A DNA stretch of 18,215 nucleotides, taken from 2-01-FULL-39-33 sp964361645 (GTDB lineage Bacteria > Patescibacteriota > Patescibacteriia > 2-01-FULL-39-33). The notes under the pieces are model-generated. The model searched no databases. It worked only from the letters and a program-made list of their open reading frames with translations, and had not been told where the DNA came from. Every line of letters starts with the position of its first letter. Position 1 is the first letter of the stretch. Shown piece after piece: positions 1 to 4,619 of the stretch. Location: assembly GCA_964361645.1 (NCBI GenBank), contig CAYIBK010000024.1:1-18215 (forward strand), written 5' to 3'. The translations under genes were made by a program, and so were the position numbers.

Positions 1-150
1 TTCTTGACTGCAGCCTCCCGTAGGAGTCTGGGCAGTGTCTCAGTCCCAGTGAGGCGGGTCGTGCTCTCACACCCGCTACTCGTCAGAGCCTTGGTAGGCT
101 TTTACCCCACCAACTAGCTGATAAGACATAGGTCTCTCTCGAAGCGATTT

Positions 151-323
151 ACCCTGTATCTTTTCCAGCGAAGTTTTAATTATTTACTTTCAATGAAGGC
201 GAAGCCGCCTTAACCCTGTGGAATAATTTCGATTAGCTCGAAATTTGTGTTTACACTATTCCACAGGGTTAACGGCTCACATCATTAATTTAAAATAATT
301 CATCAATAGAAAAGAAACAGGGT
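151..323 (-). other. Intervening sequence in 16S rRNA helix 10/11 region
   Basis: A segment of about 173 nt separates AAAGATTC from AAATCGCTTCGAGAGA, which would be almost adjacent in an ordinary 16S gene (near E. coli 195-205). Its ends are complementary: ACCCTGT at 151-157 pairs with ACAGGGT at 317-323, and the adjoining CTTTTC and GAAAAG also pair, so it would extend as one long stem from the helix. Inside are a 6-bp hairpin with a GCTT loop (196-211) and a perfect 15-bp inverted repeat (211-225 with 257-271). No open reading frame or group I/II intron hallmark was seen. Whether it is retained, excised or fragments the rRNA cannot be told from sequence. Confidence 0.85.
211..271. repeat. 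61-nt palindromic element inside the 16S insertion
   Basis: taaccctgtggaata at 211-225 is perfectly complementary to 257-271. The interior folds into a second perfect 8-bp hairpin (225-232 with 238-245, loop ttagc) and a weak gtgt/acac arm (247-256), giving a branched structure. The ACCCTGT core of the arms repeats the sequence at the outer ends of the insertion (151-157, 317-323). Compact ends and branched interior resemble a small palindromic mobile repeat, but no second copy lies in this window. Confidence 0.7.
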
Positions 324-472
324 GAATCTTTACTCACCAGACATTCGTCTAGTGACCACATCCGGTATTATTCTTCCTTTCGGAAGGTTATGCCGAACTT
401 CGAGGTAAGTTACCAATGCGTTACTCACCCGTTTGCCATGGGTCTAAACCCATTCGACTTGCATGCCTTAGA

Positions 473-512
<40 letters not shown>

Positions 513-555
513 AATAAATTGCATCTAGATTACGATCAGATGCCAACCGTTATTT

Positions 556-593
556 ACCCCGTTAAATAGCGTAAACGCATATTTAACTGGGGT
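556..593 (-). other. Hairpin in the 16S rRNA leader just upstream of the mature 5' end
   Basis: accccgttaaat (556-567) pairs with atttaactggggt (581-593) with one bulged base, and an internal gcgt/acgc stem extends it. It sits about 40 nt upstream of the predicted mature 16S 5' end. A position this close to the rRNA suggests a role in leader folding or processing; this is inference. Confidence 0.5.
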
Positions 594-681
594 GTTGTAT
601 TTTGAATAAATTCAAAAAAATATTTTAGGGCTCACATTGTTTTTAATTGCTTTTCAATTGTCAATTTACCTTTCTTCTCTT

Positions 682-761
682 CCTCCCCTTTTCAAGGGGA
701 GGCGGGGAGGGGTTAACCGACAGTCGGCAACCACCACTAGCCCCTCCTTAAAAAGGAGGGG
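682..761. repeat. Twin C/G-rich hairpin repeat in the rRNA leader
   Basis: Two perfect 9-bp hairpins bracket the element: cctcccctt/aaggggagg (682-690, 694-702) and cccctcctt/aaggagggg (741-749, 753-761). A small ccgac/gtcgg palindrome lies between them near 717-727. The CCTCCTT...AAGGAGGGG composition is the same type that appears in frame inside trmD (2954-3004) and smc (5619-5697), so I treat these as one repeat family. It is transcribed as part of the rRNA leader. Confidence 0.6.
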
Positions 762-777
762 ATTTTATTAGGAAAAG

Positions 778-850
778 AAAAAACAGAGGGATCCAACTTA
801 GCGAACCATCCGCCTGGGGCGGACGAATCTCTTAGATACCACTGTTTTTT
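778..850. terminator. Large terminator-like palindrome in the 16S rRNA leader
   Basis: aaaaaacag (778-786) pairs with ctgtttttt (842-850). The interior continues as an imperfect stem to a tccgcc/ggcgga apex around 808-822. Read on the minus strand it sits between the promoter at 949-977 and the 16S gene and ends in CTGTTTTTTC, the shape of an intrinsic terminator. It could be an attenuator that needs rRNA antitermination, or another palindromic repeat. It is symmetrical, so it also has a T-run on the plus strand. Confidence 0.45.
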
Positions 851-948
851 CTCTCTTACCTCGCCAGAGCTAAAAGCGAAGGCGGGTTAAAACAAAATTT
901 TAATGTTTGGTTGGAGAATTATTTATTGTTATTGATCTTTGCTTAATA

Positions 949-977
949 ATTATATTCTATTTTGCAAGTCTTGTCAA
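949..977 (-). promoter_or_regulatory. Consensus sigma-70 promoter of the rRNA operon
   Basis: On the minus strand TTGACA (977-972) and TATAAT (954-949) are separated by exactly 17 nt; both hexamers match consensus perfectly. Transcription should start near 942, giving a leader of about 420 nt before 16S. A perfect promoter suits a strongly expressed rRNA operon. Confidence 0.85.
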
Positions 978-1174
978 TAGACTCTATGTCTTATTTGGCT
1001 AAAATTAAATGATTATTATAAATTTGGCTTATTTTAGGTATTTTTAGGTAGAATTAAGATTATTTACTTAGATTTTTAAAGACATTATAAAAAGTAATAA
1101 ACAGAATATACACAATGGCCTTCGGTCAAATTTCTAATTTCTAATTTTCAATTATAAAGCACTAATAATATATT

Positions 1175-1311
1175 TGTCATTGCGATCCGCGCAGGGCGGA
1201 GAAGCAATCTGACGCGAAGCGTCATCCCGACCCCGCACTTGATGCGGGAGAAGGGATCCCTTGTTTGTTACTATGAAATTGCTTCGGCCGCGTGGTGGCC
1301 TCAGAATGACA
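1175..1311. repeat. Composite inverted-repeat (MITE-like) element, non-autonomous
   Basis: The ends are imperfect inverted repeats of about 36 nt, each starting TGTCATT and containing GAAGCAAT (left from 1175, right ending at 1311). Nested inside are gacgc-gaa-gcgtc (1211-1223), cccgca-cttga-tgcggg (1232-1248) and the palindrome aagggatccctt (1251-1262). There is no coding sequence. This TGTCATTGCGA...GAAGCAAT type is a widespread bacterial intergenic repeat pattern. The rest of the gene-free stretch 978-1382 shows only AT-rich sequence with short direct repeats of a tttctaa-like unit at 1132-1153. Confidence 0.65.
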
Positions 1312-1382
1312 GTGTAGAGAGGTAATGCGTTTTCGTCGAGTCTGGTCGTCTAATCTCTCGGCGAAGACGCCTCGAGCCTGAA

Positions 1383-1420
1383 TAAAAAGCAAAAGGCGCG
1401 GTATTGAGGCCGCGTCTTTT
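1383..1420 (-). terminator. Intrinsic terminator of the 184-aa membrane protein gene
   Basis: On the minus strand AAAAGACGCGG (1420-1410) and CCGCGCCTTTT (1401-1391) form an 11-bp stem with one mismatch, followed by GCTTTTT. It starts 20 nt after the stop codon at 1441. Confidence 0.75.
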
Positions 1421-1440
1421 GATCTACTTGAATCTATGAA

Positions 1441-1995
1441 CTAGTATCTATAATATAATCTGGCCAGATTAGGTATTTTTGGATTGTTAACCGAGGTAAA
1501 TGAACCTGAGCCGTTATTTTTAAATGTAAAAGTTGAAGATAACAACATAGATGATTTGTCTGAATACTGAACAGTCAACTCGTTGATTGTTTGGCTATAT
1601 CCGCCCTGTCCGTTTTCCATGATCATTGAACGACAACCGACATAGCTGTTTTTAGAAACGATCAGTTTATTGCAAATAAAGGATTGTTCTATGGAACCAA
1701 GACCTATGGTATCTGTCGGGATAAAGACTTTAACATCAGCCCCATTTCTCACAGCATTGAGCAAATTCTTATAGTCGAGATCAGTTTTTTTGTCCGGTCC
1801 AAAAACATAAGTCCAACCAGTTGGTGCTACTGTTGCAGCAATACTGGTGGCATCATTAGACGGCGTAAAAAATGTGGGCACCAAACCGTTAAACGCTATT
1901 GCCCCAAAAACAGCACCAATGACCACCAACAAAGTGCCAACGGCTACTTTGGGCGAAATATTAGTTTTGATTTTTGTTTGAATTAAATTTCCCAT
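1441..1995 (-). CDS. Hypothetical single-pass membrane-anchored protein (184 aa)
   Basis: I do not recognise a family. The protein has a short positively charged N-terminus (Lys8, Lys10, Lys16) and one strong hydrophobic segment at about residues 17-40. A domain of about 140 residues follows that should lie outside the membrane; it is rich in Ser, Thr, Asn and Gly, with two cysteines (in SFICNK and VGCRSM) that could pair. The topology suggests an N-anchored extracytoplasmic protein, and the SMLLSSTFTFKNNGSGSF stretch looks beta-rich. The ATG at 1993-1995 has no Shine-Dalgarno upstream. The gene is monocistronic, with a clear terminator at 1383-1420. A run of ten C residues (2073-2082) lies about 80 nt upstream. 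The coding assignment rests on length, sensible composition, membrane segment and terminator. Confidence 0.75.
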   Translation of the reverse strand: MGNLIQTKIKTNISPKVAVGTLLVVIGAVFGAIAFNGLVPTFFTPSNDATSIAATVAPTGWTYVFGPDKKTDLDYKNLLNAVRNGADVKVFIPTDTIGLGSIEQSFICNKLIVSKNSYVGCRSMIMENGQGGYSQTINELTVQYSDKSSMLLSSTFTFKNNGSGSFTSVNNPKIPNLARLYYRY

Positions 1996-2072
1996 AGATT
2001 TTTTATTCTAAATTTTTTAATTAACTAATGAGGTTATATAAAATAATTATTATTCATAATACCTTAATTTTA

Positions 2073-2082
2073 CCCCCCCCCC
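2073..2082. repeat. Ten-base C homopolymer upstream of the membrane protein gene
   Basis: An uninterrupted run of ten C residues lies in the intergenic region between the 184-aa membrane protein gene (starting at 1995, minus strand) and the RAYT remnant. Such tracts are prone to slippage in the cell and to sequencing length error. Confidence 0.8.
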
Positions 2083-2108
2083 ATTATACAAAGTCAAATA
2101 AACAAAAA

Positions 2109-2134
2109 TAGAGACGGGGCATGCCCTGTCTCCA
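2109..2134. repeat. Diverged copy of the GAGACGGGGC palindrome, 3' of the transposase remnant
   Basis: tagagacggggca followed by tgccctgtctcca is the same palindrome as at 2375-2402 and 2503-2530, with one arm change (gggg against ccct) and altered end bases. It sits about 25 nt beyond the stop codon of the RAYT fragment. RAYT genes are commonly flanked by their cognate palindromes. Confidence 0.7.
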
Positions 2135-2157
2135 CGGATATATGCCATTTATACAAA

Positions 2158-2402
2158 TTAAATCTTGATATTAATCGGATTATTTCTATCCTTATCCCAT
2201 AACGGCGGGTTATACTTGATATACCATCTGATTTTTTCTAATGACTCTGAATCTATTTTGATAATATGATCATAAAATCGTTCTTGCCATAAAAAATTTA
2301 AATGACCTAATTGATGAATTTGTTTAGTACAAGCTGATTTAAATGATCCGACCATATTAGACAACGAATACCGTGTAGAGACGGGGCATGCCCCGTCTCT
2401 AC
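2158..2402 (-). pseudogene. C-terminal fragment of a REP-associated tyrosine transposase (RAYT, Y1/HUH family)
   Basis: The readable part encodes about 70 residues with the hallmarks of the RAYT C-terminus: LSNMVGSFKSACTKQI, then FLWQERFYDHII, then LEKIRWYIKYNP and a terminal WDKDRNNP. In this family the W-Q-x-x-x-Y/F-D/E-H segment holds or adjoins the catalytic tyrosine helix. The upstream HUH part is missing. The reading frame runs into the 28-nt palindrome at 2375-2402 and then the assembly gap. The protein is therefore either disrupted by the palindrome or its N-terminal half lies in the unsequenced gap. RAYTs act on short palindromes like those flanking this gene. I call it a fragment; function is doubtful unless the gap restores the N-terminus. 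Confidence 0.75.
2375..2402. repeat. Perfect 28-nt palindrome, copy 1
   Basis: The half-site gtagagacggggca is followed by its exact reverse complement. It lies in the reading frame of the RAYT fragment and abuts the left edge of the N gap. Confidence 0.9.
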
Positions 2403-2502
2403 NNNNNNNNNNNNNNNNNNNNNNNNNNNNNNNNNNNNNNNNNNNNNNNNNNNNNNNNNNNNNNNNNNNNNNNNNNNNNNNNNNNNNNNNNNNNNNNNNN
2501 NN
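2403..2502. other. Assembly gap (exactly 100 N)
   Basis: One hundred unresolved bases, a conventional placeholder for a scaffold join of unknown length. Identical palindromes touch both edges, so repeat collapse is the likely cause. Any reading frame spanning it is an artefact. Confidence 0.98.
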
Positions 2503-2530
2503 GTAGAGACGGGGCATGCCCCGTCTCTAC
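2503..2530. repeat. Perfect 28-nt palindrome, copy 2
   Basis: It is identical to copy 1 at 2375-2402 and lies 3 nt beyond the trmD stop codon. In RNA it would form a 14-bp hairpin and could protect or end the trmD transcript, although no good U-run follows on the readable side. Confidence 0.9.
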
Positions 2531-2533
2531 AAA

Positions 2534-3232
2534 TTATTTAACATTTTTCGCCTTTTTCTGTCGCCATTTTCTAATCTCGCCATGATGGCCTGAGAGTAAA
2601 ACTTTGGGCACACGCCAATTTTTATTTTTATACTTGATTACTTCCGGTCTGGTATATTGCGGATATTCCAAGTAACCCTCAGATGAAAATGATTCATCTT
2701 GCACTGATTCCTGTTTACCCACGAAAGTTGGATAGTACCTGGAAACCGCATCCATAATTACCATAGCTGGCAATTCTCCGCCGGTCAAAACATAATCGCC
2801 AATGGATATTTTTTCATCCACTATTTTTTCTACCCTAGCATCCACACCCTCATATCTAGGACAAATAAAAATCAACTGATCATATTTAGCCAAGCGCTTA
2901 GCATCATTTTGAGTGAATTTTTTACCATTAGCCGCCGTTAAAATTATCCTGGTTTTTTTTGACCCCCCCCCAACCTCCCCCTTATTAAAAGGGGGGGGTT
3001 TATTTATGATGGTTTTCAACGCTTTCATAATGATATCGGCTTTAAAAACCAAGCCCACTCCGCCGCCATAGGGCTTGTCATCCACTGTTTGGTGTTTGTC
3101 TTTAGTCCATTTTCTTAAATAATGGAAATTGATTTTGATCAATTTATTTTTTTGGGCGCGAGAAAATAAAGATTCATTAACATAAGAATCCAAGATGTGA
3201 GGAAAAATTGTAATAACATCAAATTGCTTCAT
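2534..3232 (-). CDS. trmD: tRNA (guanine-37-N1)-methyltransferase TrmD
   Basis: TrmD uses S-adenosylmethionine to methylate G37 next to the anticodon, which prevents +1 frameshifting. The 232-aa protein shows the SPOUT-class TrmD motifs: DDKPYGGGVGLV (51-62), CPRYEGVDARV (124-134), the trefoil-knot cofactor segment SIGDYVLTGGELPAMV (about 143-158), YPQYTRP and VLLSGHHGEI near the C-terminus. An extra segment at residues 77-93 (PPPFNKGEVGGG core) is encoded by an inserted C/G-rich repeat and lies before the RIILTAANGK strand, so it probably forms a surface loop. The ATG at 3230-3232 has no Shine-Dalgarno. A terminator for the preceding small gene lies only about 30 nt upstream, so transcription depends on read-through or on a weak TATTAT just before the ATG. 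Linkage to khpA and rpsP is a conserved bacterial arrangement. Confidence 0.97.
   Translation of the reverse strand: MKQFDVITIFPHILDSYVNESLFSRAQKNKLIKINFHYLRKWTKDKHQTVDDKPYGGGVGLVFKADIIMKALKTIINKPPPFNKGEVGGGSKKTRIILTAANGKKFTQNDAKRLAKYDQLIFICPRYEGVDARVEKIVDEKISIGDYVLTGGELPAMVIMDAVSRYYPTFVGKQESVQDESFSSEGYLEYPQYTRPEVIKYKNKNWRVPKVLLSGHHGEIRKWRQKKAKNVK
2954..3004 (-). repeat. In-frame C/G-rich palindromic repeat inside trmD
   Basis: This segment encodes trmD residues 77-93. It contains nine C at 2963-2971, cccccttattaaaaggggg as a hairpin core (2977-2995 region), eight G at 2991-2998 and eight T at 2953-2960. The encoded peptide (K-P-P-P-F-N-K-G-E-V-G-G-G) matches the style of the inserted peptides in SMC (P-H-L-S-K-G-G-Q-G-G-V), pointing to one mobile or amplifying repeat family that keeps the frame open. 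Confidence 0.7.
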
Positions 3233-3249
3233 AACTTAATAATAAAATT

Positions 3250-3281
3250 TTTTAAATAAAAAAGCCAGTCATTAAACTGGC
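3250..3281 (-). terminator. Intrinsic terminator of the 70-aa gene
   Basis: On the minus strand GCCAGT (3281-3276) pairs with ACTGGC (3269-3264) around a 6-nt loop, followed by TTTTTTATTT. It lies 5 nt beyond the stop codon at 3287 and just upstream of trmD. Confidence 0.85.
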
Positions 3282-3286
3282 GATAG

Positions 3287-3499
3287 TTATTCTATGATTA
3301 GACGCAAACTTTTTCCGGCAAAAAATCCAAGTCCAGCCAGCAAACCTTCTTCGTAAGTATTGGTTGCTCCTAGTAAACCGGCCACATCATTCCAAGTGGT
3401 CCGGCCTAATTCTATTTCTTTGCCATTTTCTTCTAAAAAATAAACCAGATAATAACCGGAAACCCCACTAGCTGGAACTTTGCGTCTTTTGATAATCAT
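3287..3499 (-). CDS. Small conserved-looking hypothetical protein (70 aa)
   Basis: I do not recognise the family. The product is a basic-to-neutral soluble protein with a Lys/Arg-rich start (MIIKRRKV), a probable beta-strand pair (GYYLVYFLEENGKEIELGR) and a Gly-rich hydrophobic C-terminal half ending in SLRLIIE. No signal peptide or clear membrane segment is visible. The coding call is strong because AAAGGAG stands 8 nt before the ATG at 3497-3499, a promoter lies at 3545-3572, and an intrinsic terminator immediately follows. It is thus an independent transcription unit lodged between khpA and trmD, which are usually adjacent or joined through rimM. Its role is unknown. Confidence 0.75.
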   Translation of the reverse strand: MIIKRRKVPASGVSGYYLVYFLEENGKEIELGRTTWNDVAGLLGATNTYEEGLLAGLGFFAGKSLRLIIE

Positions 3500-3544
3500 C
3501 TTATATTCTCCTTTGATTGGTGTTTAAAACAATGAACTAATAAG

Positions 3545-3572
3545 ATCTTATCATTACTGATTTTTTTGTCAA
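3545..3572 (-). promoter_or_regulatory. Promoter of the 70-aa gene
   Basis: On the minus strand TTGACA (3572-3567) is followed after 16 nt by TAAGAT (3550-3545). The 5' leader would be about 40 nt and contains the AAAGGAG ribosome binding site. Confidence 0.65.
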
Positions 3573-3598
3573 ACTGGGATTAATATAATCAAAAACAC

Positions 3599-3626
3599 AA
3601 AAGCTCCGTCCATAGACGGAGCTTTT
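3599..3626 (-). terminator. Intrinsic terminator of khpA
   Basis: A perfect 12-bp stem, aaaagctccgtc (3599-3610) with gacggagctttt (3615-3626), has a 4-nt loop. On the minus strand the stem ends in TTTT and is followed by GTGTTTTTG. It lies 26 nt beyond the khpA stop. Confidence 0.85.
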
Positions 3627-3652
3627 GTTATAGTTTAAAGTTGTTTGGTAAT

Positions 3653-4000
3653 TTATATTTCTAAATCACCTACTACATCAGTATCAACTCGCTCTTCTTG
3701 TTTGAAACCCCCTTCTCGAGAATCTTCTCGGCGAGGTCTTCGTAAATTACCTTCTGGTTCAAAAATTTTCAAATTAACGCGAGCGTTGTTCTTAGCACCA
3801 ATAATTTTGGTTAAAGTTCTGATTGCTCTTGCAGTCTGCCCCTGTTTACCGATTACATAACCGATGTCTGATGGGTTAACTGTTAAAGTTAAGAGGACGC
3901 CTCTTTCATCAACAGTTCTGTCGACTTTCACGTCGCCAGGATTAGCAACGATCTCTTTTACGATACCTTCTACGAACTTTGCATCTTGTTCCTGAGCCAT
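3653..4000 (-). CDS. khpA: KH-domain RNA-binding protein KhpA
   Basis: KhpA is a small cytoplasmic KH-domain protein that binds RNA, typically with partner KhpB, and affects cell division and envelope-related transcripts in other bacteria. The 115-aa protein has a single type II KH domain across about residues 5-80. The nucleic-acid-binding GxxG loop is GKQG at 51-54 within DIGYVIGKQGQTARAI, followed by LTKIIGAKNNARVNLKI. After about residue 82 comes a charged tail rich in Arg, Glu and Asp that is longer than in the usual 75-80-residue KhpA. The ATG at 3998-4000 has only a weak AAAG upstream. It has its own consensus promoter (4099-4127), a structured leader of about 92 nt and a terminator. 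The rpsP-khpA-trmD neighbourhood supports the name. Confidence 0.93.
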   Translation of the reverse strand: MAQEQDAKFVEGIVKEIVANPGDVKVDRTVDERGVLLTLTVNPSDIGYVIGKQGQTARAIRTLTKIIGAKNNARVNLKIFEPEGNLRRPRREDSREGGFKQEERVDTDVVGDLEI

Positions 4001-4028
4001 AGCTTTCTTTACACTTTATTTTTTAAAC

Positions 4029-4092
4029 ATTAGCCTTATCTAGTTGCAGGACCTAATTGCAACTCTTTTGTCCCTTTCAGGCTAATAGGACT
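4029..4092 (-). promoter_or_regulatory. Compact pseudoknot-like RNA leader of khpA (candidate cis-regulatory RNA)
   Basis: The predicted transcript starts near 4092 and almost at once enters a closed fold. An outer 8-bp stem joins ATTAGCCT (4086-4079) to AGGCTAAT (4036-4029). An inner 7-bp stem joins AGTTGCA (4064-4058) to TGCAACT (4048-4042) around a 9-nt loop. GGAC at 4073-4070 can pair with GTCC at 4052-4049 in that loop, making an H-type pseudoknot; it could alternatively pair with GTCC at the 5' end (about 4091-4088). Two mutually exclusive partners for the same GGAC suggest a switch. I recognise no known riboswitch class. The fold ends 28 nt before the khpA ATG. Confidence 0.5.
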
Positions 4093-4098
4093 ATAACC

Positions 4099-4127
4099 AT
4101 TATAGCAAATGAAAGTGTTTTTGTCAA
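4099..4127 (-). promoter_or_regulatory. Consensus promoter of khpA
   Basis: On the minus strand TTGACA (4127-4122) and TATAAT (4104-4099) are perfect and spaced by 17 nt, with TGC before the -10 (extended -10). Expected start is near 4092. Confidence 0.85.
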
Positions 4128-4137
4128 TAGGAAAATT

Positions 4138-4159
4138 AAAAAAGCCTGATTCATCAGGC
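4138..4159 (-). terminator. Intrinsic terminator of the 80-aa gene
   Basis: On the minus strand GCCTGA (4159-4154) pairs with TCAGGC (4149-4144) around a 4-nt loop, followed by TTTTTTAATTTT. It separates the 80-aa gene from the khpA promoter. Confidence 0.8.
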
Positions 4160-4252
4160 TTAGACTACTGCAATTAAGACCAGAAAACCGTTTGCTTATT
4201 TCCGAAAACCTCTAGATAAATTTGGCAACATTTTCTTTTATGGCTTTCAAAC

Positions 4253-4495
4253 CTATTGCTGAACTCTTTTCTTATTATGTTCTGTTAAAGCAACGGCAAT
4301 AATTCTACCCATGCCTCTTATAAATCTGGCCTTGCCGACAAAGTCACAACACACATCTGCTGGTAGAAATTCCCGCGGGTGTACCGCAAAATCTTGTCCT
4401 TCCGGAGGTTTTAATTCCAACATCCATTTATATAATCTTTCGGCTATTTCTTCTGTCTCTTTCCTAATAATTTCTTCATCTTTACCTAGACACAT
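4253..4495 (-). CDS. Small hypothetical protein (80 aa)
   Basis: The family is not recognised. The product begins with an acidic, probably helical segment (KDEEIIRKETEEIAERLYKWMLEL, described by its residues at about 5-28), followed by KPPEGQDF and a compact domain with a VCCDFVGKARF segment holding adjacent cysteines. It ends in a hydrophobic IIAVALTEH stretch and a basic tail. No signal peptide is seen. AAGGAG lies 8-9 nt before the ATG at 4493-4495, a promoter-like pair lies at 4533-4563 and a terminator at 4138-4159, so it is a separate transcription unit between rpsP and khpA. The three independent expression signals make a real gene likely; function is unknown. Confidence 0.72.
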   Translation of the reverse strand: MCLGKDEEIIRKETEEIAERLYKWMLELKPPEGQDFAVHPREFLPADVCCDFVGKARFIRGMGRIIAVALTEHNKKRVQQ

Positions 4496-4532
4496 TGATT
4501 CGCTCCTTTTTGTAAGCCATAAAGTACAGCTG

Positions 4533-4563
4533 TTATACTAGAGTAAAAAATTGTTTTTATCAA
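4533..4563 (-). promoter_or_regulatory. Probable promoter of the 80-aa gene
   Basis: On the minus strand TTGATA (4563-4558) precedes TAGTAT (17-nt spacing) or TATAAC (19-nt spacing) at 4533-4540. The AAGGAG ribosome binding site follows in the leader. Confidence 0.5.
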
Positions 4564-4576
4564 TGGTGGCAATCAG

Positions 4577-4606
4577 ACAAAAAAACAACCCGCTTTATGG
4601 CGAGCT
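4577..4606 (-). terminator. Intrinsic terminator of rpsP
   Basis: On the minus strand AGCTCGC (4606-4600) pairs with GCGGGTT (4593-4587), allowing G-U pairs, around a 6-nt loop, followed by GTTTTTTTG. It lies 13 nt after the rpsP stop. Confidence 0.75.
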
Positions 4607-4619
4607 ATTTTTATAGAAT

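Noticed and set aside
151..323. Group I or II intron in 16S
   Set aside because: Too short, no homing endonuclease frame, and no recognisable conserved core or domain V; the ends simply pair with each other.
519..948. A tRNA gene in the rRNA leader
   Set aside because: No cloverleaf with conserved D- and T-arm sequences could be found; the stems present are simple palindromic repeats.
1684..1986. 100-codon plus-strand frame opposite the membrane protein gene
   Set aside because: The minus-strand frame has a coherent membrane segment and a correctly placed terminator; the plus-strand product looks random.
2109..2530. Repeated palindromes around the gap as a CRISPR array
   Set aside because: Only three copies, perfectly or nearly palindromic, with irregular spacing and a transposase fragment between them; no cas genes and no uniform spacers.
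2388..2585. Open frame across the N gap on the plus strand
   Set aside because: It consists of palindrome translation and unknown residues; the trmD coding strand runs opposite.
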